A stretch of 64,000 nt of DNA from Lithodes maja (GCA_037953745.1 JBAKBP010004405.1:62001-126000), one strand, 5' to 3'; counted from the stretch's first letter, positions 1 through 10,741 are shown. Numbers and translations are program-made. Notes: generated by a model from the letters alone, not told the origin.

Positions 1-576
1 TTCTTATGTACCCTGCCGATGATTTAGCATAGAGATAAAATCTAAGTAAGAGTTCACTAAGCTTTACGTGTACGATGCATGTATATAGTCCCGAACAAAT
101 AATTATATTATCCCTCATAAGAATACAGGAGCCTGTATCCGAAGAATTATATATATATTTATCCTGTAGATAGAAGTGTAAATGGTCTCTCTAAGTCGAG
201 CTAAGAATGTCTAGGCGAAATGAAGAATGGAAAATCTTCAGAGTTTACTTTAAGGTGAATCTTGATATATCTTATTAACCCTTATTGCAAATAACCTCCA
301 ACACACGTCATAAACAATAGTCACATTAAAGGATTTTAGCAGCGAGGGAAGGAGCCGTAGAGAGTCTGGTGCACAAGAAGTCGGGAGGTCAGTTGTCCTT
401 TCCGGTTTGACCAAGGGCAAGGTCACGGTATCATACACAGTCCAGGTAGGTGACACCCTCTCTCTTACGTCTGTCTTCGGGATCACAATACAACACACTT
501 ATTTGCACTTCTAGATTCAGAGCCTCCAAGGATCCAAGGTTAACCTTGGCAGGTTTCTGATCGCTATTCTAAGTTG

Positions 577-772
577 ATTATAGGTCGATATCGTACTTAA
601 AGTTTTGAGGGAGTAGTCGACTGTCTAATCGCACTGAATTAAGTATAGGCCGAAATCGTACTTCCAGTTTTGAGGAGGAAGTAGTCGACTGTCTAATCGC
701 ACTGAATTAAGTATAGGCCGAAATCGTACTTCCAGTTTTGAGGAGGAAGTAGTCGACTGTCTAATCGCCACA
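577..772. repeat. Tandem repeat inside family D, about 3 units of 60-66 bp
   Basis: Three successive units share the string GTAGTCGACTGTCTAATCGC and the preceding TATAGGCCGAAATCGTACTT. The equivalent site in copy D3 (about 4055-4180) has two units, so copy number varies between copies. Confidence 0.8.
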
Positions 773-1220
773 ATAGCTAGTTTTAAGGGGATAATGGCTA
801 ACCCCTACGGAAATCTTGCACCGAACTTATTTGGCTACGGGCTAAATGGTTTCACCCTAAGGAGAAGCATTCGACCCTATAGCCAAGCAAGTTTTGCCTA
901 ATTCTTCCTGATTTGGCTAAGGTCCTATTCGCCTTTCGGTTGGGGTTAAGGGGTGAGCGTTTCAGGGCAAGCAGGGGTCTGGCAAAAAGAGGTTTCTGAT
1001 TTATTATTCACTTGTTATTGACCTTAATAATGCAAGATCTATTTCCCTGGAATGGCTTCTATATCTGGTACTTATTATTTAACACTTTAGGCTTGTAGAT
1101 GGTGTATTGAATATATGAAAAAAGGATTTCTGATGTTGGGCCAAAAAGATATTTTCTCTGTCGGATGTAAGTAACTTTATATCTTGGGTGGTCCCTGCTT
1201 TCTACTTGTTTTATCACTTC

Positions 1221-1481
1221 TTAGTTATTATTAGGGTCACTTTGGTGACAGCACATTGATGAATATTGCGGCTGTTGGTGGCGAACTTGCATAAACATCT
1301 CTTCTGAATAATGCAGGTCTGGCTGTAGGCCTAGCTGGGGGTAGGGCTGGTCCTGCTGGGGATAGTAATTTGAAGGTGCGCCGGTTGGTATACTTGGCGT
1401 AGGGGTTGGTATACCTGGTGCGAAGGTTGGTATCTCTGCGACCTTTCCCCTGTGAAGGGGGTCTTCCTGCTTTTCTCTCAC
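1221..1481 (-). pseudogene. Proline/tyrosine-rich reading-frame fragment of family D
   Basis: An 86-codon antisense frame rich in P, Y and Q contains the block YSEEMFMQVRHQQPQYSS near its C-terminus. The same block recurs at 4652-5155 (minus) and, diverged, at 2024-2746 (plus), so it is a repeat-encoded protein rather than a chance frame. The upstream part continues in another frame to about 1678 (VPGPEKQETKDNKN), showing that this copy is frameshifted. Function unknown; no recognised domain. Confidence 0.45.
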
Positions 1482-1681
1482 AGGAAGGTGGCTGCCGCGT
1501 GCTCAATGGCCCGACCTGATTTTAGCGGTGTCTGTGATGAAAGCATTTCCGGTGGCCTTAGGTCTGCTGGATATACGGGCGATGCGCACTGATTTATTTG
1601 ATGATGATCTTGGTACAGGAGCACGTTTTTGTTGTCCTTTGTTTCTTGTTTTTCAGGCCCCGGTACTTCAATTCTCACTTG

Positions 1682-1881
1682 NNNNNNNNNNNNNNNNNNN
1701 NNNNNNNNNNNNNNNNNNNNNNNNNNNNNNNNNNNNNNNNNNNNNNNNNNNNNNNNNNNNNNNNNNNNNNNNNNNNNNNNNNNNNNNNNNNNNNNNNNNN
1801 NNNNNNNNNNNNNNNNNNNNNNNNNNNNNNNNNNNNNNNNNNNNNNNNNNNNNNNNNNNNNNNNNNNNNNNNNNNNNNNNN
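1682..1881. other. Assembly gap of exactly 200 N
   Basis: Two hundred N characters. The round length suggests a placeholder of unknown true size. The gap sits between a minus-strand and a plus-strand copy of the same core, i.e. near the centre of a head-to-head inverted arrangement. Confidence 0.99.
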
Positions 1882-2668
1882 GGTTGGCAGATTGGGAGCC
1901 AAAGCGTCACATTTTTCCTTTGCCCCTCAACTTTCCCTTCATAATTGCTGAGGGGCACATGGCCTTGGGTGGGGCTTAGGTTTCCCGGGCGTTTCCACAC
2001 CCTCCTCAGCTCCCTGCCTTGGAGTGGCTTCGGTCACCCGGGCTTTATTAGTGGTAAGCAAGGAGGGTTTTGTGGGGCCGCTCATTTATGGCCTTGACCT
2101 TGCTCAGGACCTTGGGGCTGCTCGGCCAGACAGCCTGGAGAACAGCAACAACAACAACCAGTGCTGTATTGACAGCATATCAAGCATACCGAAAACCACA
2201 AAGCCCCCTCCATCACAGACACCGCTTGAACAAGGTCATGTCAGAGAAAACGCGTCAAAACCCCTTCAAGTGATAGAAAACGCGTCACTACCCCTTTCCA
2301 GGAGAATGAACGCGTCCATACCCCCCCACCAGGGCATACCCTACCCCCAGCCAGACCTTCTCTATTTTGAAGAGATGTTTATGAAAGTTCGCCACCAAAA
2401 CCCCAAATATCTCCCTATATTTTCTTCTCAAAGTGAACTTAACCATGGCAGCCAAGTAAACAAACAAGTAGAAACTCAATATCACCTGTCCTCTAAAGTC
2501 ACCTCCATACCACAGGAGAATTCTCTATTTTCCCCACCGTCAGAAATCCTTTTTTCATTACCCCAGCAGGCCGTCTCCAAGCCTAAAGTAAATATAAATA
2601 AACGAAGGATATCCAAGCCATCCCGGAGAAATAACCCTCATAATTTTAGTACCAATCCTAAGCTCACT
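1882..2668 (+). repeat. Family D core, copy D2, inverted relative to D1 and D3
   Basis: From about 2330 to 2660 the plus strand aligns with the reverse complement of about 4430-4760, sharing landmarks such as AAGCCTAAAGT and CCGGRGAAATAA. It ends where copy D3 begins at TGTTATGCGAC (2669), so its own arm is missing: it was truncated by, or recombined with, D3. The first 150 bases after the gap match nothing else that I recognise here. Confidence 0.6.
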
Positions 2669-2746
2669 GTTATGCGACATTATAAATTTACACGCTTTAT
2701 AGTGATTCCGCTTTTTCCACCTTTAGGAAAGAAGGGTGAATCTTAA
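2024..2746 (+). CDS. Unknown proline-rich protein of family D, longest open copy
   Basis: A 240-codon frame; the annotated first codon may not be a true start, and an ATG is not obvious. It has an Asn run (NSNNNNQ), short repeats RENAS.P/IENASLPL/MNASIPP, then the family block FEEMFMKVRHQNPKY (about residues 122-136), and a basic C-terminal part (KPKVNINKRRISKPSRRNN, about 187-205). The minus-strand copies share the central block but are closed by stops downstream of it, so this copy shows a longer ancestral protein. The last roughly 25 codons read into the terminus of copy D3 and are not original. The basic tail could bind nucleic acid; that is a guess. No family recognised. Confidence 0.4.
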   Translation: MASVTRALLVVSKEGFVGPLIYGLDLAQDLGAARPDSLENSNNNNQCCIDSISSIPKTTKPPPSQTPLEQGHVRENASKPLQVIENASLPLSRRMNASIPPHQGIPYPQPDLLYFEEMFMKVRHQNPKYLPIFSSQSELNHGSQVNKQVETQYHLSSKVTSIPQENSLFSPPSEILFSLPQQAVSKPKVNINKRRISKPSRRNNPHNFSTNPKLTVMRHYKFTRFIVIPLFPPLGKKGES

Positions 2747-5158
2747 CACTCTCACTGGAGCGTCCCGAGCTTCAAACTTTATACATCATGCACAACAGTA
2801 AGCAATGACACAGAATACACAATTTCGTTTGACACGTTTTATTCCATAAATGGCTAGGGTACAATGCAATCTTTAATTGAATAAGGTGGGACCTTGTAAG
2901 GAAAGGACTCACTGAAATAACATTAACAGTGATCATACAAGAATCAGAATAATACTAATTAACTTAGGATAGCCAATGTCCTTTGGAAAATTAGATTAGG
3001 ATAATATAATAGTACAAATACGTACTGACAGAATGTCCTATCGTAAATGTAGAACAGAGTACACAGAGAGGTCTAGTCTCAAACAATAAATAGCACCTTG
3101 AAGGGGTTTGGCGTAGGCGAAGTAGCTGTGCGATTTAAGGTAAATATTAGTTAATGTGTTGTTATACAGTCAGTACTGAGATTATAGAAGTTAGGGTGCT
3201 ATTTGATCTGCGATTAACTTGTACCTTTAAGGCAATGTAAATAGGAGAGTTAACTCGAAGAGCCAGAAGAATGAATCTAGGTTCATAAATAGTGTAATAC
3301 ATACAGCAGTCATGTAGGAGTGACTGAAAATATCCTCGCCGGGCGGATGGTTTAATGCGACGTTAAATACAGAGTTTATAATTTACTCAAATAGGATAAT
3401 ACGCAAATGTAGCGTGATGAATAATAGTAGTCAAATAAAGAGACTGAGGGGGTAAAACTCTCTGTGAACAACTCGTCTCTTTTTTACGTACCCTGCCGAT
3501 GATTTAGCATAGAGATAAGAGATAAGTAAGAGTTCACTAAGTTTTACGTGTAAGATGCATGTATATATTTCCGAACAAATAATTATATTATCCCTCATAA
3601 GAATACAGGAGCCTGTGTCCGAAGAATTATATATATATTTATCCCGTAGATAAAAGTGTAAATGGTCTCTCTAAGTCGAGCTAAGAATGTCTAAGCGAAG
3701 TGAAGAATGGAAATCTTCAGAGTTTACTTTAAGGTTAATCTTAATATATCTTATTAACCCTTATTGCAATCTCCAAAACACTTCATAAACAATAGTCACT
3801 TAAAGGATTTGAGGAGAGAGGGAAGGAGCCGTAGAGAGTCTGGTGCACGCGAGGCCGGGAGGTCAGTTGTCCTTTCCGGTTTGACCAAGGGGCAAGGTCA
3901 CGGGATCGTACACAGTCCAGGTAGGTGACACACTCTCTCCTACGTCTTTCTTCAGGATCACAATACAACACACTTATTGGCACTTCTCAATTCAGAGCCT
4001 CCAAGGATACAAGGTTAACCCTGGCAGGTTTCTGATTGCTAGTCTAATTCGATTATAGGCCGAAATCGTACTTCAAGTTTTGAGGGAGAAGTAGTCGACT
4101 GTCTAACCGCCACACTAAGTGATTATAGGCCGAAATCGTACTTCCCGTTTTGAGGAGGAAGTAGTCGACTGTCTAATCGTTAAAATGGCAAGTTTTAAGA
4201 TGAGAATGGCTAACCCCTACGGAAGTCTTGCACCGAACTTATTTGGTTACGGGCTAAATGATTTCACTCTAAGGAGAAGCATTGGACCCTATAGCCAAGC
4301 AAGTTTTGCCTAACTCATCCTGATTTGGCTGAGGCCCTATTCGCCTTTCGGATGGGGTTAAGGGGCGAGCGTCTCAGGCAGCAGGGGTCTGGTAAAAAGA
4401 AGTTTCTGATTTAATATTCACTTGTTATTGATAATAAAAATACAAGCTTTATTTCCCCGGAACGGCTTATATATCTTGTAATTATTATTTAACACTTTAG
4501 GCTTGTAGATGGTCCATTGAATTTCTGAAAAAAGGCTTTCTGATGTTGGGCCAAATAGAAATTTTCTCTGTCAGAAGTAAGTAACTATATATTTTGGGTG
4601 GTCCCTTCTGTCTGCTTGTTTTATCACTTATTAGTTATTATTAGGTTCACTTTAGTGATAACACATTGATGAATATTGCGGCTGTTGATTGCGAACTTGC
4701 ATAAACATCTCTTCTGAATATTGCAGGTCTGGCTGTAGGCCTAGCTGGGGGTAGGGCTGGTCCTGCTGGGGGTAGTAATATGATGGTGCGCCGGTTGGTA
4801 TACCTGGCATGGGGGTTGGTATACCTGGTGCGGAGGTTGGTATCTCTGCGACCTTTCCCCTGTGAAGGGGGTCTTCCTGGTTTTCTCTCACGGGAAGGGG
4901 GTTGTCGCGTGTTCTATGACCCGACCTGATTTGAGCGGTGTCTGTGATGAAAATATTTCTGGTGGTCTTAGGTCTACTGGATATACGGGCGATGCGGCAC
5001 TGATTTATTTGATGATGATCTTGGTACATGAGCACGTTCTTGTTGTCCTTTTCTTCTTGTTTTTCAGGTCCCGGCACTTCACTCACAGTAAATAAAAAAA
5101 CTCTCAACACCATGTCCCTGCTGCCCCGAGAAGACAGCCACTTAACCCTAACCAAAGA
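2669..5158 (-). repeat. Family D repeat, copy D3 (arm plus core)
   Basis: The left end TGTTATGCGAC at 2669 mirrors the right end GTCGCATAACA at 8580-8590 of copy D4, giving an arm of roughly 1.65 kb present in opposite orientations at 2669-about 4345 and 5159-8590. From 3481 onward it repeats copy D1. The core (about 4345-5158) carries the minus-strand reading frame. TG...CA-type ends would fit an LTR, but no primer site or polypurine tract could be fixed. Confidence 0.65.
4652..5155 (-). pseudogene. Unknown proline-rich protein of family D, core copy
   Basis: 167 codons. Order of visible parts: an acidic/charged stretch after VPGPEKQEEKDNKN, a segment SSRPKTTRNIFITDTAQIRS, repeats of the type GIPTPMPGIPTGAP with a YYYPQQDQPYPQ run, and the family block LQYSEEMFMQVRNQQPQYSS at the C-terminus. 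Relative to the copy at 2024-2746 it stops soon after this block, and the homologous downstream DNA contains stops. Low-complexity composition prevents assignment. The first 25 codons have no counterpart in the other copies and may be non-coding. Confidence 0.45.
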
Positions 5159-7574
5159 GTGAATAGGATCTCAATTGACCCAAGGAAAGTTAGGCAAAAC
5201 TGGAAGGTAACCAGTCGAGTAATTCTTCTTCGGACGAACCTACTTAACTGCTAGCTAATAGTTCGGATAAAGAATCCGTAGGGGCAAGCCATTCTCGCCT
5301 TAAACTCTTGACAAGCAGCCATAGATTAAAGAGTCGCGTACTTCTTCTTCGGACGAACCAACTTAACTGCTAATCAATAAATTAGGAAATAAGATATCTC
5401 TCAAGGCTAACCCTTGCTCCTTGTAGAGTCTTAACAAACAGTGCAAACAAGTGTGTTGAATTGTGACCCCGAAGAAAGGACGTAGAAGAAAGAAAGAGAG
5501 CATTGTCTACCTGGACAGTGTGCTGATACCGTGACCTTCCTCTTGGTCAAACAGGAGGGACAACTGAACTTACCACCACGTGTGCACCAGACTCTCTACG
5601 GGCTCCTACCTTTTCTACTCAAATCCTTTAAGTAATATTAATTTTGTTTTGTAAAGAGTTTTGAAGATTACAGTAAGGATTAATAAGATATGCTAAGATT
5701 CACATTAACGTAGATTCTGAAGATTTTCCATTCTTCACTTCTCCTAGATATCCGTAACTCGATTTAGAGAGAACACCACACTTCTATCAGTGGGATAAAT
5801 ATATATATATAATTCTTCGAGTATAGGATCCTGTATTCTTATGAGGAGTAATATAGATATTTGTTCAGGAAATTATGCATACACCTACACACATAAAACC
5901 AAAGTGCACTCTTATTCAGATCTTGTGTCTATGCTAATATCATCAGCAAGGTACGTAAGTTATAAATGAGTTGTTCACAGAGTGCTTTACCAGTCAGTCT
6001 CTTTTATTGACTATTATTATTTATCACGCTTCATGACTTATAATTCACGTATTGTTCTGTTTGAGTTATTTCTAACTCTGTATTTCACGTCACATTAATT
6101 ATCCGCCCGGCGAGGATATCTCAGTCACGCATACATGATTATTGTATTTATTTAAACCATTTATGAATTTATATCAATTATCTTGACTCTGCGAGTTCTT
6201 TGAGTTAATTCTCCTGTAAACATTGCCTTAACGTAAAGGTCAAACTTAAATCAAATAGTACCTTATTTACCATAACCTCAGTGCTGTATGTATGCCGTCG
6301 CAGTAAAAAATATTTACACCCAGCGTGTAGCTACCTCGCCCCTGCTAAATTCCCTTCAAGGTACTATTTATTGTTTGTGACTAAATCTCTCTGTGTACAC
6401 TCTTGTTCTGTTTTTATGATAGAACATTCGATTAGTATTATTTTTACTATTGTATAACCTAATCTAGTTTCTCCTAGGTCATCAGTTATTCTAGGACTAA
6501 TTACATTTATAATTCATGTTTAGTGTTCGGTCGAAGTGCTCCTCTCCCTACAGGACTTTCTATCTCTTATTTATATCTATCTGATTTGTACTCTAGCTAA
6601 TTAAGGAATAAAACTTGTGAAACTTGTGACGCCTACCAGCGTTGGCAGAATCGCCTCCCATTAGCCACTAGCGCTCACCAGGGCAGTGGAATGGGCTACA
6701 GTTATCAGAGAATGTTGTTCTCTCTTTCATAGTGCTCGTGTTGTTACAGACAGTCCAGTGGTGGTCTTTATTTTCGTCTGTGACAAAGAGAATTTTTTTA
6801 TATCATGAGTTAAATATAAGATGCATTGTAGTGTAGAGTTGAGAGAGAGAGCGAGCGAGCAGCGTGGGGGCAGTGAGTGTTGCTTTCCTCCTCCTTCCTC
6901 CCTCCCGGAGGAGTTTCCCGCCTGTGTGGCCTTTCTCTCGGTTTAGATTGGCTGGTGGTTCCTGGCGCCTTCTGGGGGCCTGCTGCCTTGTGACGTATCG
7001 GCCCGTGATTGGCCGAACCACCGCGCCTTTGTGTGATCCTGGGGGTCCGGAGAAGCTTCCTTCTTTAGAGCAGGCTAGGGACGCACATGACTAATATCCT
7101 TTTTACCACTGTCCCCCACATCTCCACCATTCTGATACTGTCTCTCTTCCTCAACTTCTTCTCTTTCATTCCTCCTATCTTTTAACGTCACAACACTCCC
7201 TTTGGGTTCTGCACACGATTTCATATCGGCCCATCGTATTATGTGCATCGCTCTCTGAGATATTTACATGTACTTAGAATAGGTTTGAGGGTTCTTAGTT
7301 AGTAGAGGTTAAGAACTCGGTGTGTGTCTCCATTATTGATTTAGTGCTCTGCTGGGTTATTTAATGCTAGACTGGGATAAGGCTTCTGTTGTCGTTGTCA
7401 GCGATGTGTGTACGGTTCGCTTATACCTACACGACTTCGACGGTTTCTGTGGTAGCATAGGTTGTCTTTTTGGTTGTGCCTTTTTCGAGTGCAGCATCGT
7501 GTGGTAAGAGGGCATTAGTCTACTTCCTTGTCACACAGTGCTGCCTCTTTGCTTGACTTTAGAGGGATCGCCAG

Positions 7575-7607
7575 GGTAGAACCAGATACTTGAGATCTGG
7601 ATTTACC
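7575..7607 (+). promoter_or_regulatory. Conserved LTR stem-loop (13-bp arms, 7-nt loop)
   Basis: Arms GGTAGAACCAGAT and ATCTGGATTTACC enclose the loop ACTTGAG. All positions pair except a central A-A mismatch and one G-U pair. The same structure with compensatory arm changes occurs in the LTRs of A (21804-21836) and B (25904-25936), so it is likely an RNA element. Confidence 0.65.
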
Positions 7608-8271
7608 AAGAGAGTATCCCCGTCATTAACGTAACTTTAATCATACCACCTTAAGGACAACGCTAGGCTATGAGCCAGTCTTGCTCAGCCACAGTTTCCT
7701 AACCTTGATATCCCAGCTAGACTTTATTCACCTAGCAGACACTAGTTAGGACATGAGCTCTTTATGATTATGTATGCATGATTATTCATGGCATTTATTA
7801 GTCTAGGTTGTTGTTGAGTTGCACAACCATAGCAGACTGGTTCTTTGATGAGCAAGTATTTCTTTTAGTGTCGAGCATTACCGCCGTTGCGCATTTATAG
7901 TATTCCCGTGTCAGTTAACATTATATGTCCAATCTTTTAGTGTATTCAGTCTACACATATGGTGTACTGCCTCCTGCCTTTATATAATTTAAGATACGAG
8001 CATCTTATGAGCATCAGACTTTCTTCAGAAGTTTCGAGGTCTATGCTGTAGGACTAGACTTCACTTTCTTTCAGATAGGAGTGAAGAGTTTATTGTTGTT
8101 TAGAGTAACTGTATTGAAGCATCTTTTTATTGTATTAAATCTTGCAGTGACTTAATTGATCTTTCCATAGCTTCCCTTTTATTCATTTTAACGTAACTTG
8201 CATCTTGTTTGTTATCAGGCTATACCGGTGTGGGTTAGCCTGAAGTAGAGTACATTTATGCCCAGTTAAGG

Positions 8272-8306
8272 ATACCCCGTTATCGCAGATTAACTCTGGA
8301 GGGTAT
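8272..8306 (+). promoter_or_regulatory. Conserved 3'-LTR (U5-side) motif
   Basis: ATACCCCGTTATCGCAGATT followed by AACTCTGGAGGGTAT can fold with ATACCC/GGGTAT and CAGA/TCTG pairing. Homologous strings are present in LTR A (22505-22540), LTR B (26602-26636) and, less paired, LTR C. Position near the 3' end of the LTR puts it in the probable U5. Confidence 0.5.
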
Positions 8307-8597
8307 AGGTGTTTTTGTTAGCCGGCATATATGTTCAAGGGTTTGGATCTAGCGTACCGTTGTTGCATAGTGCCCTATTACTAGTCCAATCATTAAGTGC
8401 CCCTATTTTATTCGTAGCCGGTCGTAACAAACTCAATTGTGTATTCTGTGTCCATTGATTATTATTGTTGCATGATTTATAATATTGAAGTTAGTTATGC
8501 TCCAGTGAGAGTGTTCAGACTCCCCATTCTTTCCTAAGGTGGAAAATCAGAATCAGTATCAAGCACGTTAAATTATAACGTCGCATAACATGGGTAG

Positions 8598-8935
8598 TTC
8601 TTGGTTTTTGGTCTATATATTTATTTATTTTTGTTTTTGAGTTTCCTCGCTAGACCTCCATCAAGCTTAGAAAAATACCCCTTAGACCCCCTTTCAAAAT
8701 AAATTCGTACATTTTTCGGTTTCCCTCTAAAATTAGAGGCTCGCTTTCGCTCGCCAGGAAAAAATTGACACCTAAATGACACAAAAGGTCTTAATATTGA
8801 TAAAAAATGAGGCGAAAGATCTCAAAATCGCCAAACTAACGGAAGGAACGTCTTAAAACCTCAAACACTAGTATGCTAAACATGAGGGAGAAGGGGGTCC
8901 AGAAAAAGCGAGTACTACTCCCTTCAGATGGGTAG
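8598..8935 (+). mobile_element. Family E MITE, copy E1 (left end lost)
   Basis: Contains the family landmarks in order: TTTCCTCGCTAGACCTCCATCAAGCTT, CGGTTTCCCTC, GCTCGCTTTCGCTCGCCAGG, AAATTGACACCTAAATGAC, and the tail CATGAGGGAGAAGGGGGTCCAGAAAAA. Both terminal inverted repeats are damaged. No coding capacity; non-autonomous. Confidence 0.75.
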
Positions 8936-9091
8936 ATCATTATGGACACTCTAAAAAAAACTTTTCATACCGATCATGTTGACGGTGCAATATTTAGAGT
9001 TCTGCAAAAGTGTTCAGGATCGGACAAAGGTGGCAATCCAGAGAACAAATCGTGATAGAAAAAATTGAGACCAAATCGAGAAAAACATATA

Positions 9092-9307
9092 TTAACCCAT
9101 TCAGTACCGGTGACGTCCTTTTCATTATATTCTGGTTACTATTAAACGGTTGTATTCTGCTTTGGAAGGATGTCTACCCATTAAAAGATTACAGACTATC
9201 TCAATGAATCCTTCTAGCTACCATATCATCCTTCCTTAACTTAAAAAAATCGTCTAAATGCAGCTGAAATAAAAACAAAAAGACGTCCCTGGTACTGTAC
9301 TGGTTAA
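9092..9307. mobile_element. Family F MITE, copy F1 (TTAA-flanked)
   Basis: About 215 bp from TTAACCCATTCAGTACCGG to its near-reverse complement GGTACTGTACTGGTTAA. Internal half-palindromes (TAAACGG..GGAAGGA and TCCTTCC..TCGTCTAAA) make it a foldback. TTAA at both edges and CCC at the tip fit piggyBac-type MITEs; that assignment is inferred from the ends only. Confidence 0.8.
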
Positions 9308-9510
9308 TACTAATAATCTAATTAATGGAAAGTACGTAGACCCCCTGTAAGTAATTATGGGAATGGTAAAGGTAATGTAGTGTTTATCATAGTTATATCT
9401 TTATAAAGGTATATTGGTGGCAGTATAACCATCCAATATATGATAGAAGGATTAATTACTATCAATATACCCAATGTTTTTTATAGATACTTTTCCTATT
9501 TTTGTTTAAC

Positions 9511-9651
9511 CCTTGTGCACATTAACCCTTTTGGTACAATGACACTTTATTTGCATTCCTTGTGCACATTAACCCTTTTGGTACAATGACACTTTATTTG
9601 CATGCCTTGTGCACATTAACCCTTTTGGTACAATGACACTTTATTTGCATG
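9511..9651. repeat. Three tandem copies of a 47-bp unit
   Basis: Units 9511-9557, 9558-9604 and 9605-9651 differ only at their last base (T, G, G). Each reads CCTTGTGCACATTAACCC and continues through TTGGTACAATGACAC to TTTGCAT. The near identity points to recent expansion. The unit resembles part of a family F terminus (TTAACCCTTT.GGTAC). Confidence 0.97.
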
Positions 9652-9796
9652 CTATTCTGGCAAACTTTAGACGATTGTATTCAGCTTACAATGTAAAAAA
9701 ACGAGGGTATGAATGGGGTATGAAAAAGGAATATAATATGATTGGGTATAGAGAAGGTTTGTAGAAAGTGGTGAGCGTGTATCCTGTTGAATGAGG

Positions 9797-10008
9797 TTAA
9801 CCCATTCAGTACCAGGGACGTTCTTTTTATCATATTCTGGTATCTATTAAACGCTAACTTCTGCTTAGGAAGGACTTCTAGTAATAATAAGGCTTCAAAC
9901 TATCTCAACCAACCCTTTTAACTACCACAGATCCTTCCTAAGCTTCATAATATCGTCTAAATATAGCTAGAATAAAAGATAACACATCGCTGGTACTCAA
10001 AGGGTTAA
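9797..10008. mobile_element. Family F MITE, copy F2 (TTAA-flanked)
   Basis: TTAACCCATTCAGTACCAGG at the left and GGTACTCAAAGGGTTAA at the right, with the same internal foldback (GCTTAGGAAGGAC / GATCCTTCCTAAGC) as F4. Confidence 0.85.
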
Positions 10009-10192
10009 GAGTTATAAATCAAGAGTGTGTGATGTTCCTAAGGTTGTTCTGTATGTATGTTACCGTCAGACTGTGAGACGAGTCATTTCGTGAAGTGACT
10101 AAACATTTTAGTCATGTTGCTGGCATCATTCCTTCTATGAATCACTCTATAAGTTACATAAATAGTTTGTGTTATCACTAGCTTAGGTTTGG

Positions 10193-10584
10193 TTAAGGGG
10201 GCCCACCTCGTTTATTTGTTTTTCTCTCTCTCTTTCTCCCTCTCTTTTTGGGTTGTATCTATTTGGCCCCATTCAGCCTACTGTTTTAAGATGTTTACCC
10301 GTATCCAGGTGTTGATATTATTCCAGGTGAGCGGTAGCAAGCCAGCATATTTTAAAAATATGTTTTTTACAGCAGGCTAAATTTGTAAATTTTTCGTTAG
10401 AAAAATATCTCCGGCAAAGACGAATTTCTCCATACAATGCTGGCTCGCTATCGCTCGCCAGGAAGAAATCTATACCTGGATGGGGATAAACATCTTGAAA
10501 CAGTAGGCTGAATGGGGTCGAATGCATGCAAGCCAGAGAGAGAAAGAGAGAATAGGAGAGAAAAAAAGCAGGTCACCCCCTTTA
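10193..10584. mobile_element. Family E foldback variant, copy E2
   Basis: Two arms of about 165 bp are reverse complements: left TTAAGGGGGCCCACCTCG...CCCCATTCAGCCTACTG...CCAGGTG.TGATATTATTCC, right its complement ending in CACCCCCTTTA. The arms enclose a 70-80 bp centre. The right arm keeps the family E hallmark GCTCGCTATCGCTCGCCAGG. Likely formed by inverted duplication of one end; a strong hairpin. Confidence 0.75.
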
Positions 10585-10741
10585 GGTAAATTAATGAAAA
10601 TGCACTTCTCAAAAACCTAATAAACAATAAAACACTATAATCGTGCAAAATTAACACAACACGAAGGTAAATAAGAGGGGAAGGAATGTTCAGGGATACC
10701 CATGTGTCTATGGGATGTTGTGCAAAGCCACATGAAAACTT

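Larger units (their letters stand above)
1..1681 (-). repeat. Family D repeat, copy D1 (LTR-like arm plus core)
   Basis: Positions 1-1681 match 3481-5095 in the same orientation over nearly the whole length, including the segment beginning ACCCTGCCGATGATTTAGC. The right part (about 940-1681) is a core that holds an antisense proline-rich reading frame; the left part corresponds to the arm that also occurs inverted at 5159-8590. The copy enters from beyond the window start and runs into an N gap. I cannot assign a transposon class: no RT, integrase or transposase motif is visible. The arm behaves like an LTR (in copy D4 it stands without the core), which is inference only. Confidence 0.7.
6625..8429 (+). 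mobile_element. Solo LTR related to provirus A (TGTGACG...CGTAACA)
   Basis: 1805 bp, starting TGTGACGCC and ending CGGTCGTAACA, flanked on both sides by AACT (6621-6624 and 8430-8433), a 4-bp target-site duplication. It aligns along its length with the 1770-bp LTR of provirus A (shared CACCAGGGCAGTG..ATGGGCTA near the start, CAGATACTTGAGATCTGG in the middle, CGGTCGTAACA at the end). No internal region is present, so it is the product of LTR-LTR recombination. A TATA-like ATATAAGA lies near 6815. Confidence 0.93.
5159..8590 (+). repeat. Family D arm, copy D4, inverted, interrupted by a solo LTR
   Basis: 5159-6624 plus 8430-8590 together form the reverse complement of the arm at 2669-about 4345 (for example GTGCACCAGACTCTCTACGG at 5580 against its complement near 3830). 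The two halves join exactly at the duplicated tetranucleotide AACT that brackets the solo LTR. With D3 this makes a large imperfect inverted repeat around the 4345-5158 core. Confidence 0.7.

Noticed and set aside
6803..7094. Short frames with a signal-peptide-like start (6864-7094)
   Set aside because: Inside the solo LTR near its promoter; no counterpart kept in LTR A.
9511..9651. CRISPR-like array
   Set aside because: Direct tandem units without spacers in eukaryotic DNA.
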